64,000 bases of DNA, from positions 248,001-312,000 of the forward strand of contig BGZK01000281.1 of assembly GCA_005406025.1 (NCBI GenBank), given 5' to 3'. Positions 34,795 to 47,500 of this stretch are shown piece by piece. The notes beneath the pieces are model-generated. The model saw nothing but the letters and a program-made list of their open reading frames with translations. It had not been told where the DNA came from and made no database searches. The stretch's first letter is position 1; every line of letters begins with the position of its first letter. This DNA is from Eumeta japonica. Its lineage: Eukaryota; Arthropoda; Insecta; Lepidoptera; Psychidae. Position numbers and translations under genes: made by a program.

Positions 34795-34985
34795 TTTCCT
34801 TTTTCTTTTGTTTCAATCAGCGTCAATCTATATCCCGGTCTCGCTTTGAATTCCGATCTCAGTCACACTTTCTATTTTGACCCCGTCCCTACATTCGTTT
34901 TCGACTCCAGTCCCGTTTCGAATTTCGGTTTCAGTGCCGCTTTCGATTCTGATCCTAGTCCACGTTTTTCTAAAGTAAATTTAAT
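34795..34985 (+). repeat. Degenerate 'GATTCCGATCTCAG' units, locus 5
   Basis: Words such as TCCCGGTCTCGCTTTGAATT, CCGATCTCAGTCAC and TTTCGATTCTGATCC show the same mould as the 88-bp array unit (TTTAGATTTTGATCTCAGTA). The 94-codon ORF across it is a by-product. Confidence 0.5.
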
Positions 34986-34989
34986 GACT

Positions 34990-37440
34990 TGGCATTCGTT
35001 CGACAACGTAATCACGTAAAATTAATAACCCATATTGAATCTATGTTCATTTATATGTATGCATAAATTATAACATACATAAATTAGGTCAGCTAGCGCC
35101 ATTGTTAACTGGCCTACTTTATGCAATATGCAAACAAGCACAAATACAGCACTCAGATTGCTAATACTATTAGGTAAATGTTATTTTGTCAATTTTAAAA
35201 TGAAATAATGTAAATTGTTCATAAATAAAATCATCGTAAAGGCAAATTAAAAGGTACTTTTTAGGATGATATATGTTTAAAGTGGACAACCAATTCGAAG
35301 CTACATTTCAATATTGCTCCAGCAAATTCCTGTCTGCATTGTCATAAGCAGTTTAGAGTTTGGTCACACAAATTCACTTCCGACCACGGTTCTGCACATC
35401 CATGGATCCTTCGTGGCATAATATCCACAATCTTATGTTGCAAATGATCGTGTCCGACGAAAATATTAAAATAGTTTAAAGCAAGTATCAACTGACATAG
35501 GTTAGGAATTGTTGAGTCAAAATGTTATAATCTTTTCATCTTTCGTATCCACAAAGGAGAAGCGGTTTTATCCAAGATTCATACAGTTTTTTTAGTTTCA
35601 CTTTGTTAGAATGACAGACGTCTCTGTAACGAAGTCAAACAAAGTCAGACGCCTGTTTCAACGACGTTATGCCGAGGCGTTTTACGCTTTGGCTGTGTCG
35701 AATGAGATAGATGTTACAGATGGTTTCCCTCGCGTCTTACACAATACGCTTATGGGATGTTTGAAGAAGAGAACTTAGTATTTCTACTCGGGCTGTATAC
35801 AGCCGAATATGAATTACCCAGCATTTTGTTTCGCATGCCTCGAGTCTACCGTAAACTATTTTTCAGATGACAAGCGCTCTTCGCGGGTAGAATTCTGCCA
35901 TCCTATCATGTACCTTGTATCTTGTGGTAACCATACGCAAATGTTTCTCCTCTAACTTTTCGTAATTTTATGCGTTATAAATATGTCACCATTATTATAT
36001 TTGGGTTCAATATTACTTAAAAGTCCAGACTGAGGCAGGTATTATTATACATGGCAGTTAAAAATGACAGCGGTTTATTCTTATTTGTTTACTTAAAGAT
36101 AGAATGGCTGTACGCAACCATTTTAATAGGTTTCGTATGATTTATCGAATACTATGTTGAGTTATGAAAAAGAAAGTATCATGTAAGTAGACAGTTTATC
36201 GTCTAGAAAAAGACCACAGAGAAAGTCATTTTCCGGCTCGGACGATCCGGAACGAACAGAGACGTATGGCAAACTTACAAGCCTAGCCGACGAGTCACGA
36301 ACTTCATTATGGCCCTTCAAAGATCATTCTATGCTCAATTAACGTACATACACTTGATAATTATAGACGGTGAAACTGGAGAGGCGGATCGACGTCAACG
36401 GCGTGATCGAGAAGTCAACATCTATTCATCTATTGATTTTTGTAGTACGAGTTATTGCGAGGAACTGGTTTTAAAAATATATCGGACGAGTGTCAATAGA
36501 ACTTGCAACCTTAGAACAAAACTTAATTCTGTATTTGAATATTTCATCCACTGAAAGTCACCACGATTTTTGCCTTTTTTCAACCTCGATCCTGTGAGAT
36601 CCTCGGGCCCCGGAGATTCGAAATTTTTCTTTCACAAAAAATTGTACGAATTTTTTTAAGTATTCAAGTTTTTAGAAACCTTAAATTTTTCATGACAAGA
36701 AGTTGAAACATGTTCTCCTATAGATCGATTTATATACCATCCCTACTCTAACGATAACATAATTCAAATTAACGATATTCAGATTTATTATTTTATTTAT
36801 ATCATAAAATCACATTTTATGAAATCAAACCAAGAAAAAATTCGTATTGATTTATTTACAAGTGTCAAAGTATTAGGCAAAAGCGATTGTATTTTTTGAT
36901 TTATAAATTTGAATCTTTTATAAATCTAAGGAAACGCAGAACTAAGTATTAAACCTAATTTCAATTAGATAGCTCCACGTGGCCCCGAGAAAAGGCTTTT
37001 GATAGACAGACAGGCAGACCGATAACATGCTTTCTTGAATATTATTAGGCATTTCTATCTAGTTCAAATTGTAGGTAGTTTTGAGTCTGCGTCAAAATAA
37101 ATGGCAGTTCACTGATTGTTAAAACATCCGTAGAGATGTCAGACATGGATGTATACTGTACACTGTGTACACTGTGGCTATTCAACCAATTCATTGTATT
37201 TATCTGCCTGTATGATTTGAAAAAGGTTTAATGTTTACCAGGAATGAATAAGTTGTTTTCCAAATGCTTTCTGTACGCCAACTATGAAGTAATCTTGTGC
37301 CGTTGGCATGCGAGTTACAGGCGATAGTAATTAAAATGAATGATTCTGTCAAGAAAAAGGGTACGATATCAAATGTCGGACTAAAGTCATGGTATTCGAA
37401 AGAAGGGATAGCACGACTGAATGCGAGATATATATAAATA
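34990..37440. other. Mostly AT-rich, no supported gene
   Basis: The patch 35600-35770 is less AT-rich and has 'gacgtctctgtaacgaagtc' and 'gtcagacgcctgtttcaacg', loosely repeated words, but no gene. An 81-codon ORF at 36309-36554 has no recognisable motif. Nothing else was seen. Confidence 0.35.
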
Positions 37441-37442
37441 TA

Positions 37443-38658
37443 TTATGTCGGAGAAAAAGGTTTTTGTATTTCATAAGAAACAAGTTTCTCTTTCATAAGA
37501 AAAAAAAAACTCTTAGGTTATACTGTTTGTATCTGGCTAGTTTTGATAGCGTTAAGTAGATGACATTTTAAAAAACAAAAAATAAAAAATAAAAACGGTG
37601 TCCCGCCATTTTTCTATTGTTTTTCTGCCCATCAAAATGAGTGAATCTAACGAAGAAATTCGATACTTTTGAAGTTTTATTACAAAAAGAGAAAAATGAG
37701 ATATCAGCCGCGAAAAAAAATTGTGACGTTTATGGACCTGATGTAATGTCGATAAAAGTAGCACAAAACTGGTTCAAGTTCAGTCCAGTAATTTTGATTT
37801 CAAAGATGAACCTCGCTCAGGTCAACCTGTTACGAATAAAGTCGAAGTCATTTTGGTAAAAGGAGAACAAGATCGGCATATTAGTTGTAATCATATAGAT
37901 GGAGAGCTGATGATTGATCACAAAATAGTTTTGACCCATTTAAAAAAGCTGCATGTACAAAAAAAAAACTCGATATTTATGTCTAACACGAGCTCATTGA
38001 AAGAAATCTAATGAATCGCGTACTCATTTGCGATTTTCTATTGAAAACTAAATAAATAAACCCGTTTTTGAAAAGATTGATCACTAGAGAGGTAAAATAG
38101 ATTAGCTACGACAAGAACGTGCAAAAAAGATTATGATCAAAAGGCAAGCAAACTTCACAGATTATAGCGAAACCCGGATTGCCTCTCAATAAGTTGATGT
38201 TATGTGTATGGTGAGATTGGAAGGACATTATTCAATATGAACTTTTACCGCTGGGTAAAACCATCAATTCGGATCTCTACAACACCTGATGTGACTCAAG
38301 TAAGAAGTAGAGAAAAAACAACTAACGCCAGACTACATGCATCTTTAGCCACTTAGCAAATATTGAGAGCGTCTGATTGGGAAGTGTTAATGCATCTACC
38401 ATATAGCCCTGAGCTTGCACCCTCAGATTTTTGTCTGTTTCAGTCTTTCCAGAATTATTTAGGTAATGTTAGGTTAACATCAAGAGAAGACTATCAAAAC
38501 TACTCGTAGTTGTTTTTTGATCAAAAGTCCCAAAAATTTCTATAACAATGGGATTAGGTCACTACGTACAAAATGGCAAAAAGTATATAAATAAAATTTG
38601 ATGAAAAATTGTAATGAATTTGTATATAGGATACAAAAAAAGTTTTTCCACGACCTTA
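37443..38658 (+). mobile_element. Mariner-type transposon, dead copy 2 (plus strand)
   Basis: About 1.22 kb with ends TTATGTCGGAGAAAAAGG and, reversed, TAAGGTCGTGGAAAAACTTT, flanked by TA (37441-37442, 38659-38660). Transposase pieces in order and in shifting frames: SNEEIRY near 37640, AAKKNCDVYGPDVMSIKVAQ, DHKIVLTHLKKLH, DW in a TGA-interrupted version of WWDWKG near 38213, and LAPSDFCLFQSF near 38418. The second and third catalytic Asp codons are kept, unlike copy 1, but the second is beside a stop. Related to, but well diverged from, copy 1 and in opposite orientation. Confidence 0.88.
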
Positions 38659-38660
38659 TA

Positions 38661-39094
38661 TATATCTCACCTTCCATATATATAGAAGGTAAGAGAGTTA
38701 AATAAGTCAAATAGTTTGTAAACTTAGGTAGTAAGTTATGTAGGTAAATCAGAGAAATAAATTGAATGGGGCCTTGTGCCTACTATAATGAATAGTAAAA
38801 GTCAGAGACTTTGATTATCCATAATGGAGTCCTGATTTCTACTTTTATGTACGGTAGTGAAATTTAGGTATGGTAGAATAATAATGAAAGTAAAATTAAT
38901 ACAGTGGAAATGCGATCTCTGTGTATTATATATAGAGTCTTTTTGAAATATAGATGTTGGATATAGTGACGTCAGAGAGCGGTGTGAAAGTAGCAAGCAA
39001 ATTTAAAGCAGATGTAGTGACTAAAATAGAAAAAGGTATGTTGTGGTGATTTGGCAAAATAGAAAGGAACGAAAGTAGACTGACAAAATAAAGC
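38661..39094. other. AT-rich spacer
   Basis: No gene or repeat recognised between the mariner and the retroposon remnant. Confidence 0.4.
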
Positions 39095-40505
39095 TATGTT
39101 TGCTTATTAGTGATTTTAAATGATTGCCATGATTATGGTGTGTTTCCTGCTCTAATGAAGCAAAATAAAGTTATTCCATTATTTAAATCCGGTAATATAT
39201 TTGTCCCTTCTAACTTTAGGCTGCTACCAATACTACCGAGACTCAGTAAAATGTTTGAGAAACTTATTTATAAATCAATTATTGTGGTGTTTTTATAATA
39301 ATAATAATTTGATGAACGTTACACAATTTGGATTCACGAGGGGTTGCTCCACATCTGAAGCCGGTGTTGAGCTTATTGAATAGATTTTGATGTCTGGGAA
39401 GCAATCGGTACCCCAAGGCTTTTGATTGGGTTCATAATGACACATTGCTCAGGAAATTACATCAATATGGTATCATGGGTCGATAACTTGCACTTCTAGA
39501 GTCTTTTTTTTAAGAGATAGAATTCAAAGAGTTCATGTTAACGCTGAGATATCGTCGGGATCTACAGTCAGTATGGGTGTACCACAGAGTTCAGTTCTTG
39601 GACCATTTCTATTCCTTTTTTACATTAATGATCTACCACATCTTGTAAAAAATGGATATAGGATTCTACTGTCTTGCTGATGATATTTCTTTACTTTATA
39701 AGATGAGAAACAACCAGATTTTGACGTAGTAAACAGTACCATCTCTTAAATAGTTGAATAGTTTGATATTAATAATCTTTTTCTCAATGAGAGGAAAACA
39801 AAACTTGTTAAATTTTCCTTGACTAGTGCTAAACCGGTTGAGGTAAACGTAATTGTCAAGAACGAGATACTGGATATAGTGAACACGATTTTATTCCTTG
39901 GTCTCACTTTAGGTGCTAAATGCGTTGGAATTCTCATATTAGCAGATTGGCAAAAAGGCTTATTTCTGCAGCATACGCAGTGAAAAGAATTCGGCGACTT
40001 ACAGATGAAAGCACCGCGAGATTAGTTTATTTCAGTTTTTTTTCATAATCTCATGACCTACTGAATTTTGTTATGGGGTCACGCAGCCGACATTAACACA
40101 ATTTTCGTGCTGCAGAAGCGAGCTATTTGTGCTGTAAACAACACTCATAAATGATTTGAGAAAATTAATATTTTAACTTTAGCATCACAAAACATATATG
40201 AAAATCTGGTATATGTCAAGAGACATATACAATCGTTACAAAAAAGAACGACATCCATAACATTAACACTAGACATAAGAATGATCTTGCTGCTCATAAA
40301 ACCCGTATAAGTAAAGTTAATAAATCATTTAAGGGGCAATGTGTGCGCTTTTTTAATTAGATCTCAGCTGAAATTCAATATTTGCCATTTTATGAATTTA
40401 AACATTTCGTTAAAAGAAAGTTAATGTCGAAAAGAATCGTTTATGACGCTTTTCAAGTGTAATTTCTATTACCTAGAAAATAAAGCTATTTTTGATTTGA
40501 TTTAT
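39095..40505 (+). mobile_element. Non-LTR retroposon remnant, jockey/CR1-like, copy 2 (5'-truncated)
   Basis: Starts inside the RT domain (ILNDCHDYGVFPALMKQNKV, then SNFRLLPILPRLSKMFEKLI) and continues through QFGFTRGCSTSEAGVEL, a GVPQ-like box, GPFLFLFYINDLP, LADDISLLYK and FLGLTLG to the C-terminal FKGQCVRFF. It ends 'gaaaataaagctatttttga' plus TTTGATTT, matching the tail of copy 1. 5' truncation is the normal outcome of target-primed reverse transcription. It has more stops and shifts than copy 1. Confidence 0.82.
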
Positions 40506-41935
40506 ACAGCGAATGTTTGTGATGGAAAGCTCTGAAAAGGTCGACTTAAAAATACGATGCAGATCAAATGGATGTCAGTGAAGCAAAAGAAGTATGCAAA
40601 TATAGTACCCTGCGGAATTTTGTAGTTTCTGTCTACTTTAATGAAAAAAAGCGTAAGTCTATAATAATAATAAGTAATTGTTATTAATGAAAAAATAACG
40701 AGATAACTAATTATTTCCATATCACCAAAAAACATTTTTTTCAATTAAATTAAGCCACTCATGGTTGAAGATTTATATTTGACATGCTACTTTTACATCA
40801 GACTGTACATATAGACTGTACCTAAGAATGTTTTGTTAACTAGCTAAATATGAAAATTTGAAACATAGCAGTTTATAGTTTGAGGGATAATGATGTTTTT
40901 TAATGTGTTACATGAAAAGTTTCTTAGGGAGGTTAAAGGAAATAAAGAAAAACAACCTATTGCTTTGTTAGAATATTATATGTGATGTATGATGCCATAT
41001 ATTCTATTTTAAATTGCGGCCATTTTAAAATTCAAAGTTTGTATTATAAATATGTCGTAATAAATTTGGTGTGATTATATTGATAAAAAAAATAAGTATA
41101 AAAACCGTCAGTTGAGCTGAATTCACCTTAGGGGTCAGGAATTGAAAGAAAAAACATTATTTTTTGGTAAATACATAGATAACATAATTATTTTGCGCGG
41201 TGGCACAGAATTCTCAGTAACACGAGTCCGATTAGCATTTGGACGTTTTCTTTTTGTCTATTATTGAAAGTATTTAAACATAAAAAAAGAACGAAAAGTG
41301 CAAGTGAAATCAAAATCAAAGAAAACTGTGAAAGAAGAAGATGGCCATGGTCAAACAACATCATTAGTAGCTTCTTATTTGTGAAAATATCAATATATCG
41401 AATTATAAGTGGAATTCACTCCAAAGATGCAACTTGAAAAGGCGTTCAAGAAATCGTGGACGCCATTAAACTGTCCATCTCAATAACGTATCTGAGTGAG
41501 ATTGCTCTTGTTAGGTCGTTAAGTGGAAACTGTGTGGGATCATTTGACAGAATGTTTTATTGGTACTGGCAAAAATTGTAATTCATGTATAGTCATAGGG
41601 ATCAGAAAAGAGAATTTAATGAAACCTTCATAACTGAAATAAACAAAACTATAAATTTATCCTATAATAATTTGTTATTGTACTTGAAAATGTTACATTA
41701 CAAATAATGCTGTTGTGTTTGAAAATGTCAAATGTGCAATTTTCAAAAAGAAAGTAATTTAATGAAACCTAGAATCAGATTGTGCAAAGATAAATTCTAA
41801 TAATTAACTAAAAAATACATTGCGTCTTTTACGGTTATTACATAAGTCATCTGTTTTTTTTTGTACTAAAAAGATAAAAACACTGCACAAAAGAAAAATG
41901 TTTATTGATGATTAAAATCCTTTTTTAAAGTGTCG
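40506..41935. other. AT-rich stretch, no gene seen
   Basis: No ORF with protein-like content and no family assigned. Confidence 0.4.
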
Positions 41936-42725
41936 TTAGATCGTCCGAGCTTTCCTCGGCGTGCTTCGAATTTGCCCGTGGGAATATGGGATATGTGAAT
42001 ATTTTCCTATGAGAAAGATTTCTTATATTTATTTCCAACAATAAATATTTAAATAACGCAAAATTTACTTGTTATATTACCTGACTGCACCGTAATAAGG
42101 TTACATAGTGCCATGTGTCTAATTTATGTCATGTAACGCCATCTGTTGTTGAGAACGTTAAATCTTACCGATACTTCAGCACTACATCCGATAGCATAGC
42201 AACAAGGAATTATTTTATAGGTGATCTAGAGGCAAACGAGCATGCGAGTCATCGAAAAGTAGGTTGTCATCGCCGCCTATGTAGGCTTACAACCTCAGAG
42301 AAGTCACTATCTGATGGAGGGGGAAGGGGCGATGATGGATGGCGAAGGGAGATGGTAGTGAGACGGGGGAGTAGGCCATCGGAACCCTTACCCACTGGAC
42401 GAAATGCAACAGCGGAAGCTGTTACTTCACATGTATATTCTGTGAGAGTGTGATATTTCACCGGTGATGCTGGTCAATTTTCATGGTGTAGGTAAATTGA
42501 CCACAGCATAGCTGTATTATATTAACTGAAATTTCTACGAGATGGCACTACAAAACAATATTCAGGAAAAAAAATTGATAGCCTTTTTTTTCAGCAAAGA
42601 CATACTATACTGAGACATAAACTTTAAAAACAAAGTGTTATCAAAATATAAATTTACATCCAAGTCATTAGAGACCTTTCCGAGATACCAAAGTATATAT
42701 GGAGATTGCTCACTTAATGGTAAGA
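41936..42725 (+). mobile_element. Decayed Helitron-like element, interrupted by another repeat
   Basis: The left piece 'gatcgtccgagctttcctcg' matches the CCGAGCTTTGCTCGG start of the element at 29468, and the right piece (42640-42715) has 'taaatttacatccaagtcat' and 'gagacctttccgagatacc', a match to the conserved block near the right end of that element. Between them sits a copy of a different dispersed repeat (42231-42515), which would be a nested insertion. Confidence 0.4.
42231..42515 (+). repeat. Dispersed repeat 'GAGCATGCGA...CAGAGGAGTCAC', copy 1
   Basis: Key words in order: AAACGAGCATGCGAGTCA, TCATCGCCGCC, CAACCTCAGAGAAGTCAC, GGACGAAATGCAACAG, GTATATTCTGTGAGAGTGTG and a closing TTGACC. 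The same order occurs at 51062-51390 and, inverted, at 60690-61020. This is a family widely seen in lepidopteran introns. No coding potential. Confidence 0.7.
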
Positions 42726-44529
42726 AGAGTAATGTATTAAGAGCAAAGTACAAAAATGTTGTATTGTACAGAAAACGGAAATAATTTTATTTAAAAATGT
42801 AAATTCACAATATATATATATATATATATTATGAAATTTAATGTACTACTGTTATCCATGTTTGTTTATAAACTCACTTCTTGAGAAACTCTATTGAGAA
42901 CATGGAGTTTACATGTTTACATTACTTTGCGATTCCGCCATAATGATTACTTCTCCAAAAAATTGAAGGTGAGTGATATTTTCGCCATCTCCTTGTCTGA
43001 TACCTCTTTGTAGTTGGAATAGTTTTTCTGCATTCATTCCGTATTCTTGCTGACACAGTGGCATTGTTGTACCCACGTTTCAGTGTCACTCAATGTACGA
43101 TGGAAAGAACTATCTTTGAAGTATTACTGAGATAAAATCCAGAACGAGGAAATGCACAGTAGAACCAGAGTGACCGACATAGCTCGATGAATCAACAAGT
43201 TGAAGTGACAGTTACCAGGTCATATCACTCGTGGAACCGATAGCCGCTGAGGAAGAAAGGTTATCGGTTGGAGACAACGAAATGCACGTTGCAGCGTAGG
43301 CTGGGCTTCTTCACTAAGGTGATCATCTGATCAGGTTTGAAGGGCATCATGGGTGATAGTTGGCTCAGAACAGTATGTCGTGGTATTCTAGGGGGATTAT
43401 GTTGAACAGTGGATGTTGAATGGTAAAAATGGTCTACATTCGTTTGATTTTTGATACACTTATGAAGTAGCTAAACTAAATAGGCTTTTAAATCTATTAA
43501 TTTATGAAGATAGCAACTACATAACGCAGAAACATATAAGAAAAATATTACCATTTTATAAAAGTTGTTAGAATATATAGATTCTTAAATCTCAGGTGGC
43601 GTTCCTTCACACTGTAAACAATGTTTAAAAATGTTATAATTTTGGTTTTTACTCCCTTAGGTTAGAATTTCATTTATAGTCTGTGGTACGAAAACTGTAT
43701 AAGAGGGAAATTGAATGTGAACAAAAAGTGAAGACTTTGTTATGTTGCCTCTCCACGCAAAATATTCGTATATCTTATACTGAATGCGTGTACTTTCTTC
43801 TAGTGCTTGTTCATAAAAGTTTTATACTTAACGCAGACAAGTTAAGCTTTCCGCGTATGGTGTTAAACGTTACTGTTACTTGTAGTAATTCACTCAATGT
43901 GGAGTTTTGTTACGTAATGTGTGTATGTACAATTTTATGCAGTAACACGATTCATGCAATATATTTTATCAAACCAATGTGAATAAAAGTTGTTTACGCC
44001 ATTTTTGCCACAAAATTTATAATTTTTTTTATTTGACAAAAAGAACAGACTTATTGGTAGAGAGGCGGGACGAGCTCGAGTAGTGAAATGACACGGCGGA
44101 GTGCATGCGCGTGCGATAAAATTACACAAAAGCGGAAAATTGCCGGAAAAACCATACAAATCTTGTAGTTATACACGTATTTACGGAAGTAAGTGTATTG
44201 ATGCCCATTGGAAGATTTCGGCAACGCACCCAGGACGTCGGGAATTTATTATGAATAACGAATGGGGCGAGGTAAGCTTCCGGACATCTCGCTGACGGAC
44301 AGACTGTCCAACGGTCCGGGCTCATACAAAAGTATATACATGCTTTCAGTATTACAAGAGATGCGTTTATTTACTTCATTTATTTATTGTATACGTCCCG
44401 AGATAATCATTCTTAAGGAACAAACTCCAGTCGTACGTGCGAGCTGACGCGCACCATTTTTTATTAAAAAAAATTAGTGAGTCAATCAAACGCTTTGCTA
44501 AGTGAATTTTCACTTATTCATATAAAATA
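42726..44529. other. Intergenic, no supported gene
   Basis: (TA)n run at 42811-42829. A 64-codon ORF at 44101-44295 in a locally balanced-composition stretch (LHKSGKLPEKPYKSCSYTR...) lacks any motif I know. It lies just downstream of the ML-domain gene, on the opposite strand. Confidence 0.35.
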
Positions 44530-44535
44530 TTTATT
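44530..44535 (-). terminator. Poly(A) signal AATAAA of the ML-domain gene
   Basis: AATAAA on the minus strand about 39 bases after the stop codon at 44574-44576, a normal spacing for a short 3' UTR. Confidence 0.6.
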
Positions 44536-44573
44536 GTTATTAAAATCACAATGTGTGTGTGAGCTCTTCACGG

Positions 44574-47500
44574 CTACTTGCGCAACACGATGTTTGTCAT
44601 GAAACAACAAACTTGACTTTCGTTCTCTTCATTCCACAGCTTCCACTTTATGGGGTAAGTGCCCTGAAAAATAAATTTATAATTTTTTATCACGAGTTCT
44701 TAAACCGATGACTGTTAAATACGTGATAAATAAATCGCTATAATACATAAATATGTGTTTTTTGAACAAATAAATTTAATTAGCTAAAGTTCAAGTTTTT
44801 GTAATACCTAATAACTCCATTTTTTAAGATTAAGGTTCGTAGCCAAAGGCAAAAAAGGAAGCAATATAGTTTGATTGTCCTTCCGTCCGTTCGTCTGAAT
44901 GTCATGTCTCGTTCGTATGCCGGGTAACTTATTTTTCTATCGATTTTGATGAAATTATGCAGACAGCAGTCTTAAGTGAACTGCCAAATAATTAGGTAAA
45001 AGTGACAAAAAAAAAAAAAACTTTTGGGGGTGGCGTTCCATATGCAAAATAGAGGACTTAAAACTTTTCCGTGCATTCCATTGGGTGGGGTTTGTCAATA
45101 GATACATATTAAAAATGATTTATGGGTTTTCGATTGAAATTTCCTCTAACACATATATTTTACGGTTAATTAAGCTGTCAAACTTGTAATCTTTTAACTT
45201 TTAACCCAAGCACTTGATGAGATTAAAAGCCATCTCAGTAGGTAAATAGAACTAATTTGGACAAAAATTTGTAACTGTATTAGGAGAGAGGCGATACCCG
45301 TTGGTTTTAAAATTAATGGAATTCCATATTTCACGTCATTTCGTTCATTAATACGAAACCATAGACGTCCGAATCCAGAACCTACCTTGACCAGTTATAT
45401 TTTTTTTATTGGTTTAGTCGTGGAGTAAATGTTTACCCCACTCCGTCACTTATCCATTAAACAGTTTTTTAAGCTCTGACGCCCTACAGTGATTTCATTA
45501 TTTGCTAGATTTTTAGGACATTCCTGAAGATCTCACAGAGATCAAGCATAACTCGTTTAAGGCTAAGTAGATATCTTTTTTAAAGTGGCTTCCATACCAT
45601 TTTGCTTTCTCATATAAAACAGCTTTGTAAATATTATATAATCTAAGAAACAAACAAATCCGTTGTTTTACCGATGGCAGTTTCTTGCCAATATGCAGGG
45701 TATAGTTGAAGGTTGCGCCGGCGTCGGGCCGCGTCGGGCAGGCGGTGCACTTGCAGCCGTCAGGGTCTAGGTCTGTGAACTTGGGTTCCATTGCTCCATT
45801 GGCCCAGTACGCTTCCGTCTTCAGCCGTTGAGCCGTGAATTCTACAATGAAATGTAATCTGAACTCATCCCAGTGAACTTATTGGATTTTGTTTTAATAA
45901 AGTATTTTACATGTACAGACTCGTAGTTCATATCTTTTTTTTATCAAAGTCTTTACAATACACACAGTTTTAGTTCCCTATTAAGTCTATTTGCATATCT
46001 AAATACTTATTATTATTTCACCATTTCTTTTATTTTTCCATTGTTTTATTTTGTTTTTATTTTTTTTTTTATTATTATCGGATTCAAAGTATCATAGTGC
46101 GTAGTATCTGACGAACGCTTAACTTACTTGTACTTAGTTTTGCAATGGTTCACAATACAAGTGGGATTACACTGAGCGGATCATTGATGCTGTAATCGGC
46201 GATACATGGTTAGCTAACGGGCTAACCAACGCCACTTGTTACAAATGTTACATTTGTATTCAACTATTACAGAACCTCGATATGCGAATCTCAGAAGTTC
46301 ACTGTATCGATTGTTCAGTCAAATTACAAACATACGGCTGCTCCCTGCTGTATTCGCAATAAATGATTGCGGAAAACAATTCTCAATCGGACAGGGCCGA
46401 TCTGTAAATAACCTTAAGTACTCACTAGGGACGAAATCGAAGACGATGGAAGCGTCACGCCCTTTTTTCAGACGGCAGGGATTCGGGTTCTCTCGGCACG
46501 GGTCTATCCACACATTAGTTACTGTACATTCGTCGGACACTGTAAGAAAAGATATGTATAGGCTTATAGCTTTTGATTTGATAATATAACGCGAATTTTT
46601 GATAAACTTTATTGTTAAAATGTAATAAGTCGAAAAGGTAGTATAGATGTAGATAATAATAGGAAAAAAGCTTTCATAAAGGATTTCTAAATATCAATGT
46701 TTGGTCGGTAACCTCTTCTAATGGTTAATTATTTTCCACGTTTGTAAATCGTCCACGTCACCTCATCGTGACACATCGCTTTAGAAATATTTTTTATGGA
46801 AAAATATTTTATTGACTATACGTTTATATTAAAAAATTAATATGCATTCATAGTCAAAATAAGAGAAATAAGTAAAGAGGTATATACAATTCTTCTATGT
46901 ACACTGGAACTCTGAATAGTGTTAGTGGTTATTACCCAATGAATAACGCTTTATTAAATACGGTAGCAAATATGTATTGGCTTTGTAACAATGTCGATAG
47001 GTATGTCATATCCTGGCTAATTTAGCGATACTATTTTAATATATTTATTGAAATTTTAGAATTTATGCACTCTATTGATTATCAAGTCTCCTATTTAATC
47101 GTTAGAAATAAAATAAATGCTTAAAACACTGATGTTCCTTTACGCATAGAATTATTCCTTTAGTTTTGTGGTAGATATGAATAAATAAAATAGTTTCATA
47201 TATACAAATTAAATTTTAATCTTTAGTCTTCTACGCCATATGATCTAACTTCATAATTGGCCTCGAACATTTATTTAATTACACGATTCGCCATTATCGC
47301 ATTGTTTGTAAGGAATGCTATCGGGGATAACCCTACTACAACATAAAATTTATATTTCGCAATAATTTTAACAAAACACCTATTCAATAATGGAAAACTG
47401 AATGTGGAGATTTTTTCAATGTACATCTATATGATTCTGTATGTATGCCAGACAATAGAACTTCTTACACACAACAAGAAAGAGATTGAGAAAATTTAGG

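Noticed and set aside
34735..35019. 94-codon plus-strand ORF
   Set aside because: Falls on the degenerate pyrimidine-rich repeat; its Ser/Phe/Asp pattern is a by-product of that repeat.
44101..44295. 64-codon ORF 3' of the ML-domain gene
   Set aside because: Protein-like in parts, but there is no family motif or regulatory context; left as unassigned.
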